Shown: in pieces, positions 33,945-42,096 of the stretch
Numbering within the stretch: the stretch's first letter is position 1
Layout: the number at the start of each line of letters is the position of its first letter
Assembly (NCBI GenBank): GCA_026990035.1
Contig: JALSIM010000039.1
Span: 1-64,000 of the forward strand
From: Alphaproteobacteria bacterium
GTDB lineage: Bacteria > Pseudomonadota > Alphaproteobacteria > Geminicoccales > Geminicoccaceae
Direction: 5' to 3'
DNA: 64,000 nucleotides
Program-made: the position numbers and the translations under genes
Notes under the pieces: model-generated
The model's input: only the letters and a program-made list of their open reading frames with translations
Database searches by the model: none
What the model was told of the DNA's origin: nothing

Positions 33945-36014
33945 TCAGCCCTCGTCCTCCTCCCCGCCACGTTCGCTCTCGAGCCGACGGCGGATGGCCG
34001 CCAGTTCCTCCCGCTCGCGCAGATAATCCTCGGTGACCCGGGGCCGATGCCGCGGGCCGAGGGCGAATGGATTGTCCTCGCTTTCGAATTCGCTGATCAC
34101 CCGACAATCCTCGCACATCCGCAGACGCTCGATGCGCTCGGCGCTGGCGAACATGGAATGGCTGCCGGCCAGACGGGAAATGATGCGCTCGATGGAACTG
34201 CGGGTGCCGAACGGTTTTCCGCAGCGGACACACTCGAAGGGCTCTTCCTCCTTGATCACCCGCGGCGCCTTCGCCGCTTCTCCGAAATGCAGCCGCGGTT
34301 CGAGCCCGATCACCTTCTCCGGACAGGTGGTGCGGCAGAGACCGCACTGGACGCAGGCCTCCTCCAGGAAGCGCAAGGTCGGCCGGTCGGGATGATCGAG
34401 CAGAGCGCCGGCGGGACAGGCGCCGACACAGGAAAGACACAGGGTGCAACCGGTGACATCGACCACCACCCTGCCGAAGGGCGCGCCGGCCGGCAGCGGC
34501 AGCACTTCCCGCGGTGCCGGCGCCACCGCGTGGAGATGGTCGAGGGCGAGCCGCAGGAGCTGGCGCTTGCCGCCCATCGGCCGGAAGCTCGCCGGCGCGA
34601 TCGACGGATGATCGACCGGCATCGCCAGCGCCTCGGCGAGAATGTCGGGATCGTCCTCCTCGAGGAGCCGCAGCCGCTCGCCCTCGTAGCCGAGGCCCGC
34701 GAGCACGCTCGCCACGAGTTCGACGGCGGTGGTGAGGGCCGCCGCCTCCTCGCGCCTGCGCGGCGGCACGAGGAGATCGACCCGGGCGGCACCGTAGGCC
34801 ACGGCTGCGGCCAGGAGCTCCGGTCCCACCTGGGTGATCTCCTCGATCCGGAACGGCAGGACGCTGGCCGGCAGGCCGCTCCCGAACCGTGCCAGAGCGG
34901 CGAGCATCTCGCCCCCGTGCCGTTCCTCGTAGACGAGGAGGCGCGGATCGGTGCCGCCCGCCCCATGATAGGTGCGGAGCATGGTGCGCAGCCGCTCGAG
35001 CTGCCGATCGGCGGTGGGTGCCGCATAGCCGACCGCGCCGGTGGGGCAGAGGCTGGCGCAGCTCCCGCAGCCGGCACAGACCCCGGGATCGACAGCCACG
35101 TGATCGCCGTCGGGGGTGATCGCCCCGGTCGGACAGTTGTCGAGACAGCGGCTGCAGCCCACGAGCCCGGCCCGGGAATGGGCGCAGAGGGAAGCGTCCA
35201 CGGTCACGTAGCGGGGCTTGTCGAACTCGCCCACCAGGCCGACGAGCTCCAGGAGCGCGCCGGCCACCGCCAGCGGATCGCGGGGATCGGGGCGCAGATA
35301 GCCGTCCCGCTTTTCGTGGGCCGGAAACCAGGGTGTCTCGCCGGAAAGATCGAGAATCAGATCGAAGACCTGCCGCTGCCGTCCCTGGTCGGCCTCGAAG
35401 GCGAGGGCGGCGCGCGAGGAGACCCGCGCCGGCGCCCAGCCCTCGATCTCGACCTCGAAGGCCCCGAGATGCCCCCGGGCGCCGCGGACACGGCCGCGGA
35501 ACACGGGCAGATCGAACAGCCGCGGCGGCGCCACCTCCTCGCGACCGCTCAGGAGCAGGGTCGGAGCCAGGGCCTCGCGCAACCGCCGGGCGGCCTCGAG
35601 GGCGCGCTCGTCGTGGCCGTAGACCAGCACGCGCCCCTCCGAGCGCAGGGTGACGGCCGGTGCGGGAGGCAGCTCGACCGTCGCCTCCGCCAGCAGAGCC
35701 GCCATCTTGGGCAGGGCCGCGCCGGCCTCGTCGGACCAGCCCGCCCGATCGCGGATGTCGACGAACCGCAATTCGCCCTCGTAGCCCTGCTGTTCCGCCA
35801 GCTCGCGAAACAGCGGCGCCTCCTGCTCGCAGGCGACGATCAGCTCCGGATGACGGTCGAGCGCCCGCTTGAAGGATTCGATCTGGCCACGGCAGAGATG
35901 GGTGAAGGGGGCCGCCTCTCCGCCGGCCCCCAGCGCCTTCGCCAGCCGTTCGGCGGCGATCGGCATCGTCTCCTGGCAGCTGCAGACCAGGCAGTGCTTG
36001 CCGGCCAGTTTCAT
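33945..36014 (-). CDS. Large polyferredoxin-like 4Fe-4S protein
   Basis: 689 residues, cytoplasmic. The N-terminus (KLAGKHCLVCSCQETMPI) has a CxxCxC set. Two 4Fe-4S ferredoxin modules follow near 305-350 (CSRCLDNCPTGAI, CAGCGSCASLCPTGA), and two more near 545-605 (CTLCLSCVGACPAG, CVQCGLCRTTCPE). The C-terminal 80 residues hold a CVRCGKPF...MCEDC pair of CxxC motifs suggestive of a zinc or iron-sulfur knot. This architecture recalls HdrA-like or hybrid ferredoxins found in formate dehydrogenase loci. It may pass electrons to or from the enzyme or take part in sulfur delivery. GGAGGA precedes the ATG. It diverges from the DUF3305 operon. Confidence 0.85.
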   Translation of the reverse strand: MKLAGKHCLVCSCQETMPIAAERLAKALGAGGEAAPFTHLCRGQIESFKRALDRHPELIVACEQEAPLFRELAEQQGYEGELRFVDIRDRAGWSDEAGAALPKMAALLAEATVELPPAPAVTLRSEGRVLVYGHDERALEAARRLREALAPTLLLSGREEVAPPRLFDLPVFRGRVRGARGHLGAFEVEIEGWAPARVSSRAALAFEADQGRQRQVFDLILDLSGETPWFPAHEKRDGYLRPDPRDPLAVAGALLELVGLVGEFDKPRYVTVDASLCAHSRAGLVGCSRCLDNCPTGAITPDGDHVAVDPGVCAGCGSCASLCPTGAVGYAAPTADRQLERLRTMLRTYHGAGGTDPRLLVYEERHGGEMLAALARFGSGLPASVLPFRIEEITQVGPELLAAAVAYGAARVDLLVPPRRREEAAALTTAVELVASVLAGLGYEGERLRLLEEDDPDILAEALAMPVDHPSIAPASFRPMGGKRQLLRLALDHLHAVAPAPREVLPLPAGAPFGRVVVDVTGCTLCLSCVGACPAGALLDHPDRPTLRFLEEACVQCGLCRTTCPEKVIGLEPRLHFGEAAKAPRVIKEEEPFECVRCGKPFGTRSSIERIISRLAGSHSMFASAERIERLRMCEDCRVISEFESEDNPFALGPRHRPRVTEDYLREREELAAIRRRLESERGGEEDEG

Positions 36015-36130
36015 CGCGGTCCTCCACCCGATCCGGGTGCCGGCGCGGCGGCACCCGCCGAACAAAGCTTGACGGCCCGGCCCTGCATAGCAAGACTCGC
36101 CGCTCGGCTACAGGGGGTCGGGCCGGGAGC

Positions 36131-36667
36131 ATGGACGAAGGCGATCGGAAGCGCGAGCGCAACGCCGTGATGATGCTGGGGGTGGTGGTCGAACGACGGC
36201 CCCTCGATCATCCCTGGCAGCGCTGGCGATGGCGGGCGGTGTCGGTGATCCCCGGCGCCGCGCCGGTCGCGGGCTGGCGGGAGCTGCGCCGCGACGGTGA
36301 ACGCGTCGAGTTCCACGCCGCCACCCTCCCGCTCACCATCCACCGGACGGAAACCGAGGCCTACAAATACAATCTGTCGGGCCGGCCGGCCGTCTACGTG
36401 GTGATGCGGGAGACCGAGGATCCGGAGTTCCCGTGGCAACCGGCCGAGCTTTCCGCCTCCCCCTGGGATGCTCAGGCGCACGGCGAGATTTCGGAGGACC
36501 GGGTGGAGGCGGTGCCGATGCCGGAGCCGGTGATCGCTTGGGTCAAGGATTTCGTCGACCGCCATCACGTCGATCGGCCGTTTCTGAAACGGCGCCGCAA
36601 GGGACGGGACAAGGGGGCCCACGAAGCCGCGGATTTCGTACCGGTGGGCCGGAGGGAGGAGCGATGA
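36131..36667 (+). CDS. DUF3305 protein
   Basis: 178 residues. The DUF3305 core runs from VVVERRPLDHPWQRWRWRAVSV through RTETEAYKYNLSGRPAVYVV to MPEPVIAWVKDFVDRHHVDRPF, ending in a basic tail. The family is restricted to proteobacteria and is typically encoded before DUF3306 and formate dehydrogenase; its function is unknown. No membrane segment or Cys motif is present. It overlaps the next gene by 4 bp and is the first gene of the long plus-strand formate operon. Confidence 0.85.
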   Translation: MDEGDRKRERNAVMMLGVVVERRPLDHPWQRWRWRAVSVIPGAAPVAGWRELRRDGERVEFHAATLPLTIHRTETEAYKYNLSGRPAVYVVMRETEDPEFPWQPAELSASPWDAQAHGEISEDRVEAVPMPEPVIAWVKDFVDRHHVDRPFLKRRRKGRDKGAHEAADFVPVGRREER

Positions 36668-37314
36668 CGGTCGAACGGGAAGGCTTCGTGTCGCGCTGGT
36701 CCCGTCTCAAGCGCCAGCGCGAGCGGAGCGCCCGGGAAGAGGAAGCTCCGCCGGCGGCGGCGGAGCCGGCGCCGCCCCCGGCGGCGGCACCCGACCAACC
36801 TGCCGAAGGGCCATCGGTCGAGGAGCTCCCCGATCCGGACAGCCTCCCGCCCGATGCCGATTTCGGCGTCTTCCTCCGGGAGCAGGTGCCGGAAGCGCTG
36901 CGCCGCAAGGCTCTGCGGCGGCTGTGGCGGAGCAATCCGATCATCTCCGCGGTCGACATGCTCGACGACTATTGCGAGGATTTCACCGATGCGGCGACGG
37001 TGGTGCCGGCGCTGCGCACCGCCTACAAGGTCGGCAAGGAGGCGCTGGAGCGGGCCGAGAAACTGGCCGCCGGGCAACCGCAGCCACCGACGTCCGGCGA
37101 CAGGGAGGCGGAGCCGGAGGCGGCGGGGGAACCGTCGCGGGAGATGTCGCCGGAAGAGCCCGGAGAGTCCGGAGGCGCGGGCGCGAGGACCGGCCGCGGC
37201 GCTCCGGAGGGGCTTCCGGGCGACCGCTTGCACGGAGACGAACGAAGGATTACAGTTGCCGGCACCGACGACGCCACGTTCCGGCATGGCAGGAGCCGGA
37301 GGTCAGGGAGTTGA
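36664..37314 (+). CDS. DUF3306 protein
   Basis: 216 residues. An N-terminal EGFVSRWSRLKRQ segment is typical of DUF3306. A Pro/Ala-rich acidic stretch follows (about 25-60), then the conserved core DADFGVFLREQVPEALRRKALRRLWRSNP, DDYCEDFTD and AYKVGKEALERAE, and a long low-complexity tail. Unknown function, paired with DUF3305. The stop shares one base with the ATG of the next gene (TGATG). Confidence 0.85.
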   Translation: MTVEREGFVSRWSRLKRQRERSAREEEAPPAAAEPAPPPAAAPDQPAEGPSVEELPDPDSLPPDADFGVFLREQVPEALRRKALRRLWRSNPIISAVDMLDDYCEDFTDAATVVPALRTAYKVGKEALERAEKLAAGQPQPPTSGDREAEPEAAGEPSREMSPEEPGESGGAGARTGRGAPEGLPGDRLHGDERRITVAGTDDATFRHGRSRRSGS

Positions 37315-37952
37315 TGGAGAGCGCCGTCATCGAAGCGGAATGCGCGATCGGGAGCGAGGAGCGACTGAGGCTGCTTCCCTACAAGTTGCTGGCGCGTTAC
37401 CTCGCGGCCCCACCCGACCGGGAACTGCTCGAACTGACGACGCGCCTCGAAGGTGACGGGACGCCGTTCGGTCGGGCGGTGGCGGAACTCGCGGCGGGCG
37501 CTTCCGAGACCACGCCGGCGGCGGCCGGGGACGAATACCACGCGCTGTTCATCGGCCTCGGGCGCGGGGAACTCCTGCCCTATGCCTCCTACTATCTCAC
37601 CGGTTTCCTGCAGGAGCGGCCGCTGGCCGATCTGCGGGCGGATCTCGGGCGCCTGGGTGTGGCCCGGGCCGAGGGCTGTCCGGAGCCCGAGGATCACGCG
37701 GCGGCGCTGTGCGAGGTGATGGCCGGGCTGATCTCGGGTTCGTTCGGCGACGGCCGGCTTTCGACGCAGAAACGTTTCTTCGAAACCCACATCGCGACCT
37801 GGATGGGGCGCTTCTTCGAAGATCTCGAAGGGGCGCGGACGGCCCGTCTCTATCGCCGTGTGGGAACGGTCGGACGGCGTTTCCTCGAGATCGAGGAGAC
37901 CGCCTTCGCGATGGTCGACGGACACGAGGCAGCGGTGTCGGTCGACGGTTGA
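37314..37952 (+). CDS. TorD/DmsD-family molybdoenzyme chaperone
   Basis: 212 residues, all-helical. The TorD/NarJ signature is DEYHALFIGLGRGELLPYAS followed by YYLTGFLQERPLADLRADLGRLG, with a C-terminal FFETHIATWMGRFFEDLE segment. Such chaperones bind the Tat leader and apo-enzyme of periplasmic molybdoenzymes and hold export until the molybdenum cofactor is inserted. The client is most likely the formate dehydrogenase alpha subunit encoded two genes on. ATG 37314 has GGGAG upstream. Confidence 0.9.
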   Translation: MESAVIEAECAIGSEERLRLLPYKLLARYLAAPPDRELLELTTRLEGDGTPFGRAVAELAAGASETTPAAAGDEYHALFIGLGRGELLPYASYYLTGFLQERPLADLRADLGRLGVARAEGCPEPEDHAAALCEVMAGLISGSFGDGRLSTQKRFFETHIATWMGRFFEDLEGARTARLYRRVGTVGRRFLEIEETAFAMVDGHEAAVSVDG

Positions 37953-37986
37953 CGCAGTGGGCCGGCTGCCGGGGAAGGATGGAACG

Positions 37987-38181
37987 ATGCGCAAGGACAG
38001 CAGCAGGACGAAACCGGGGCGTCGCGACTTCCTGAAGCTCGCCAGCATCGGCGCGGTGGCCGCGGGCGTGGCCGGCGTCGCGGGTCGGAAGGCGGAGGCC
38101 GAACCCGATGCCGGGGCGCAGCGCTCGGGGTACCGTCTCACGCACCACGTCAAGAAGGTTTACGAGCTCGCGCGCTTCTGA
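37987..38181 (+). CDS. Formate dehydrogenase region Tat-target small protein
   Basis: 64 residues with a twin-arginine leader (GRRDFLKLASIGAVAAGVAG) and a short tail YRLTHHVKKVYELARF. It corresponds to the small Tat-signal proteins encoded just before formate dehydrogenase alpha subunits (formate_TAT family). Once exported it would be a peptide of about 25-30 residues or a membrane-anchored piece; its task is unknown. GGAAGG lies upstream of the ATG. Confidence 0.88.
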   Translation: MRKDSSRTKPGRRDFLKLASIGAVAAGVAGVAGRKAEAEPDAGAQRSGYRLTHHVKKVYELARF

Positions 38182-38214
38182 GGCGCGGCGACAAGAGCGT
38201 AGCTGGAGTAGACC

Positions 38215-41088
38215 ATGCTCAGGAAACGGACTTCAGGGAGCGTCACCGGAGCGAAGCTGTCGGCCGCCTTGGCCGGGCTCGCGATGGAAACCGTCGATCG
38301 CCGTGCCTTTCTCAGGAACTCGGGCCTCGCCGCGGGCGGGCTGGCGGCCGCGGGAGCGTTGTCGGGCGGCATGGTGCGCCGGGCCGAAGCCCAGGCGACG
38401 CGCGGCAGTGCCGAAGTGGAGATCAAGAAGTCGGTGTGCAACCACTGCGCCGTCGGCTGCACGGTGATCGCCGAGGTGAAAAACGGGGTCTGGGTCGGCC
38501 AGGAGCCGGGCTTCGACAGCCCGATCAACCTCGGTGCCTATTGCGCCAAGGGTGCCGCGGTGCGCGATTTCGCCATCGGCGAACGGCGGCTGCGCTATCC
38601 GATGCGGCTCGTCGGCGGCAAGTGGGAACGGGTGTCGTGGGACGAGGCGATCAACGAGATCGGCGACACGATGCTCAAGATCCGCGAGGAGTCGGGTCCC
38701 GATTCCGTCTACTGGCTGGGCTCCGCCAAGCACAACAACGAGCAGGCCTACCTGATGCGGAAGTTCGCGGCCTTCTGGGGCACGAACAACATCGACCATC
38801 AGGCGCGGATCTGCCACTCCACCACGGTCGCGGGTGTCGCCAACACCTGGGGCTACGGGGCGATGACCAACTCCTTCAACGACATCCATCGCGCCCGGGC
38901 GATCATCATGTTCGGCTCCAACGCCGCCGAGGCCCACCCGGTGGCCATGCTGCACATCCTCAAGGCCAAGGAGCAGAACAACGCGCCGCTGATCGTCTGT
39001 GATCCGCGCTTCACCCGGACCGCCGCCCATGCCGACGAGTATGTGCGCTTCCGCTCCGGCACCGACGTGGCGCTGATCTGGGGCATCCTCTGGCACATCT
39101 TCGAGAACGGCTGGGAGGACAGGGAGTACATCCGCCGCCGGGTCTGGGGCATGGACCGGGTGCGCGAGGAAGTCCGCAAGTGGAACCCCGAGGAGGTCGA
39201 GCGGGTCACCGGCGTACCCGGCTCGCAGCTCCGGCGGGTCGCCCGCCTGCTCGCCAACAACCGCCCGGCGACCCTGATCTGGTGCATGGGCGGCACCCAG
39301 CACACCATCGGCAACAACTACACCCGTGCCTACTGCATTCTCGAGCTGGCGCTCGGGAACATCGGTGTCAGCGGCGGCGGCGCCAACATCTTCCGCGGCC
39401 ACGACAACGTGCAGGGGGCCACCGATCTGGGCGTGCTGTCGCACACCCTGCCGGGCTACTACGGTCTGTCCACCGGCGCCTGGAAGCACTGGTCGCGGGT
39501 CTGGAACGTCGACTACGAGTATCTGCTCGGCCGCTTCGCCTCCAAGGAGCTGATGGAATCGAAGGGCATCCCGGTGTCCCGCTGGTTCGACGGCATCCTC
39601 GAGGACAAGGCCAACATGGACCAGCCGGACAACGTCCGGGCGATGGTCTTCTGGGGTCACGCTCCGAACTCCCAGACCCGTCTGCCGGACATGAAGCGGG
39701 CGATGGAGAAGCTCGATCTGCTGGTCATCATCGACCCGCATCCGACCTTCTCCGCGGTGCTCCACGACCGGACCGACGGCGTCTACCTGCTGCCGGCGGC
39801 GACGCAGTTCGAGACCTACGGCTCGGTGACCGCGTCGAACCGGTCGATCCAGTGGCGGGAGAAGGTCTTCGAGCCTTTCTTCGAGTCGAAGGTCGATCAC
39901 GAGATCATGTATCTGTTCGCGAAGAAGCTCGGCTTCGCGGACGAGATGTTCAAGAACATCCAGGTCAACGGCAACGAGCCGCTGATCGAGGACGTCACCC
40001 GCGAGTTCAACCGCGGCATGTGGACGATCGGCTACACCGGCCAGTCGCCCGAGCGGTTGAAGATGCACATGGCCAACCAGCACACCTTCGACCGCACCAC
40101 GCTGCGCGCCAACGGCGGCCCCGCCGACGGCGAGTACTACGGTCTTCCCTGGCCCTGCTGGGGGACGCCCGAGCTGAAGCATCCCGGCACGCCGATCCTC
40201 TACGACACCAGCAAGCACGTGATGGAGGGTGGCCTCACCTTCCGCGCCCGCTTCGGCGTCGAATACGAGGGCGAAAATCTGCTGGCGGAAGGCAGCTACT
40301 CGGTGGGTTCGGAGATCAAGGACGGCTATCCCGAATTCACCATGGAGATGCTGATGCGCCTCGGCTGGGATCAGGATCTCACCGAGGAGGAACGGGCCAC
40401 CATCGAGGCCATCGCCGGTCCCAAGACCAACTGGAAGACCGACCTTTCGGGCGGCATCCAGCGGGTGGCTCTCCAGCGCGGCTGCGCCCCCTTCGGCAAC
40501 GCCAAGGCCCGCTGCTACGTGTGGAACTTCCCCGATCCCATTCCGGTCCACCGGGAGCCGCTGTACACGCCGCGGCGTGATCTGGTGAAGGACTATCCGA
40601 CCTACGAGGATCGGAAGTTCTATCGCCTGCCGACCCTCTACCGGTCGATCCAGGAGCAGGATTTCTCCAAGGACTATCCGATCATCCTCACCTCGGGCCG
40701 TCTCGTCGAATACACCGGCGGCGGCGACGAGACCCGCTCCAGTCCCTGGCTGGCCGAGCTCCAGCAGAACATGTTCGTCGAGATCAATCCCTACGACGCC
40801 AACACGATCGGCGTCCGGGACGGACAGATGGTGTGGGTCGAGGGACCGGAAGGCGGCAAGGTCCTGGTGATGGCCATGCTCACCGAGCGGGTGGGACGCG
40901 GCGTCGCCTTCATGCCGTTCCATTTCGCGGGCTGGTTCCAGGGCGAGGATCGTCGCCACAAATACCCCGAGGGGGCCGATCCCTACGTGCTGGGTGAGGC
41001 GACCAACACCGCCCAGACCTACGGCTACGACTCGGTCACCCAGATGCAGGAAACCAAGACGACGCTCTGCCGCATTCAGCCGGCGTAA
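38215..41088 (+). CDS. fdhA: Periplasmic formate dehydrogenase, molybdenum/tungsten catalytic alpha subunit
   Basis: 957 residues. A Tat signal lies at 29-50 (DRRAFLRNSGLAAGG), so the enzyme is exported. A 4Fe-4S cluster is bound by C75, C78, C82 and C110. The active site is C200-H201 in ARICHSTTVAG, a Cys where E. coli FdnG has selenocysteine; the next His is the catalytic base. The bis-MGD domains follow, ending with a molydopterin-dinucleotide-binding domain. It oxidises formate to CO2 and sends electrons via beta and gamma to the quinone pool. GGAG precedes the ATG. Co-transcription with the chaperone genes is likely. Confidence 0.95.
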   Translation: MLRKRTSGSVTGAKLSAALAGLAMETVDRRAFLRNSGLAAGGLAAAGALSGGMVRRAEAQATRGSAEVEIKKSVCNHCAVGCTVIAEVKNGVWVGQEPGFDSPINLGAYCAKGAAVRDFAIGERRLRYPMRLVGGKWERVSWDEAINEIGDTMLKIREESGPDSVYWLGSAKHNNEQAYLMRKFAAFWGTNNIDHQARICHSTTVAGVANTWGYGAMTNSFNDIHRARAIIMFGSNAAEAHPVAMLHILKAKEQNNAPLIVCDPRFTRTAAHADEYVRFRSGTDVALIWGILWHIFENGWEDREYIRRRVWGMDRVREEVRKWNPEEVERVTGVPGSQLRRVARLLANNRPATLIWCMGGTQHTIGNNYTRAYCILELALGNIGVSGGGANIFRGHDNVQGATDLGVLSHTLPGYYGLSTGAWKHWSRVWNVDYEYLLGRFASKELMESKGIPVSRWFDGILEDKANMDQPDNVRAMVFWGHAPNSQTRLPDMKRAMEKLDLLVIIDPHPTFSAVLHDRTDGVYLLPAATQFETYGSVTASNRSIQWREKVFEPFFESKVDHEIMYLFAKKLGFADEMFKNIQVNGNEPLIEDVTREFNRGMWTIGYTGQSPERLKMHMANQHTFDRTTLRANGGPADGEYYGLPWPCWGTPELKHPGTPILYDTSKHVMEGGLTFRARFGVEYEGENLLAEGSYSVGSEIKDGYPEFTMEMLMRLGWDQDLTEEERATIEAIAGPKTNWKTDLSGGIQRVALQRGCAPFGNAKARCYVWNFPDPIPVHREPLYTPRRDLVKDYPTYEDRKFYRLPTLYRSIQEQDFSKDYPIILTSGRLVEYTGGGDETRSSPWLAELQQNMFVEINPYDANTIGVRDGQMVWVEGPEGGKVLVMAMLTERVGRGVAFMPFHFAGWFQGEDRRHKYPEGADPYVLGEATNTAQTYGYDSVTQMQETKTTLCRIQPA

Positions 41089-41100
41089 GGAGGCTAGGCC

Positions 41101-41697
41101 ATGGCGAGAATGAGATTCCTGGTCGACGCGGACCGCTGTATCGAATGCAACGCCTGCGTCACCGCCTGCAAGAACGAGAACGAGGTGCCCTGGGGGATCA
41201 ATCGGCGGCGCGTCGTCACCCTCAACGACGGCGTGCCCGGCGAGCGTTCGATCTCGGTGGCCTGCATGCACTGCTCGGACCCGCCCTGCATGGCGGTCTG
41301 CCCGGTGGACATCTTTTACCAGACCGAAGAAGGCGTGGTTCTCCACAACAAGGAGCTGTGCATCGGTTGCGGCTACTGCTTCTACGCCTGCCCGTTCGGG
41401 GCGCCGCAGTACCCGCAGACCGGCAACTTCGGCACCCGTGGCAAGATGGACAAATGCACCTTCTGCAACGGCGGCCCGCTGCCCGACAACAGCGAGACGG
41501 AGTACCGCGTGTACGGTGCCAACCGCCTCGCCGAGGGCAAGCTGCCGATCTGCGCCGAAATGTGTGCGACCAAGGCCCTGCTCGCCGGCGACGGGGACGT
41601 CATCTCCGACATCTACCGGGAGCGGATCGTGGCGCGCGGCTTCGGTGCCGGCGCCTGGGGCTGGGGCACCGCCTACCAGATCAAGGGCGGCATCTGA
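41101..41697 (+). CDS. fdhB: Formate dehydrogenase iron-sulfur beta subunit
   Basis: 198 residues, four-cluster ferredoxin type (FDH3 beta). Cys motifs are CIECNACVTACKNE (about 15-28), CMHCSDPPCMAVCP (about 55-68), CIGCGYCFYACPFGAP (about 87-102) and CTFCNG with a later CAEMCATKA. Like the short beta subunits of this group it lacks the membrane anchor seen in FdnH, so the gamma and small subunits must hold it. It is exported together with alpha and starts 12 bp after it. A strong terminator lies 57 bp downstream. Confidence 0.94.
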   Translation: MARMRFLVDADRCIECNACVTACKNENEVPWGINRRRVVTLNDGVPGERSISVACMHCSDPPCMAVCPVDIFYQTEEGVVLHNKELCIGCGYCFYACPFGAPQYPQTGNFGTRGKMDKCTFCNGGPLPDNSETEYRVYGANRLAEGKLPICAEMCATKALLAGDGDVISDIYRERIVARGFGAGAWGWGTAYQIKGGI

Positions 41698-41708
41698 ATA
41701 ACGGTCCC

Positions 41709-41735
41709 GGGTCGGAGGCACCATGTCTCCGACCC
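41709..41735 (+). other. Stem-loop directly after fdhB
   Basis: Perfect 9-bp inverted repeat GGGTCGGAG (41709-41717) / CTCCGACCC (41727-41735) with a 9-base loop, 11 bp after the fdhB stop. Together with the terminator hairpin 18 bp later it forms a two-hairpin arrangement. Confidence 0.6.
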
Positions 41736-41753
41736 CCGCCCTCGTGCTCTCGG

Positions 41754-41784
41754 AGCGGCGGGGTTCGTCCTCGCCGCTTTTTTT
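41754..41784 (+). terminator. Intrinsic terminator inside the formate dehydrogenase operon
   Basis: A stem of about ten base pairs (41754-41763 with 41769-41778, one G-T pair, loop TTCGT) that runs directly into seven T residues (41778-41784). It is the best intrinsic terminator in the window, yet the next genes encode the remaining enzyme subunits in the same direction. It probably gives partial termination. Confidence 0.82.
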
Positions 41785-41836
41785 CGACCGGGTCCTGCAG
41801 TAAGACAAACTGGGATGCGCGGAGGAACCAAGGGAA

Positions 41837-42079
41837 ATGGCGGATTCTGCGGCGCCGGGCAGTAGCGGGGGCGGTGTCTCGTCCATCGCCGTCCGGGTGA
41901 TCCTGGCCCTGGCTCTCCTCGGCCTGCTGCTCTGGATGGTGTGGGGAATGAAGGAGCGCCCCCTGGCGAACCGTCCCCTGACGCTGGAAAAAGGTCCCTA
42001 CGTCGGCCCCGTCGAAAAGCCGCTGGACGAAGACCTCGTCGAACGGATGCGCCAGCGGGCGTGGGTCGAACGCTTCTGA
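41837..42079 (+). CDS. Small single-span membrane protein of the formate dehydrogenase operon
   Basis: 80 residues, not recognised by name. A Ser/Gly-rich N-terminus is followed by one helix (about 18-37, VRVILALALLGLLLWMVWGM) and a polar tail ending in DLVERMRQRAWVERF. Its place between beta and gamma suggests a membrane accessory subunit or assembly factor. AGGGA lies close to the ATG; GGAGGA is further upstream. It is the first gene after the terminator hairpin. Confidence 0.72.
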   Translation: MADSAAPGSSGGGVSSIAVRVILALALLGLLLWMVWGMKERPLANRPLTLEKGPYVGPVEKPLDEDLVERMRQRAWVERF

Positions 42080-42096
42080 CCGGGCTGGAGGTACGC

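Noticed and set aside
38233-41886. Open frame of about 1200 codons on the minus strand
   Set aside because: It is antisense to fdhA and fdhB and lacks any conserved motif.
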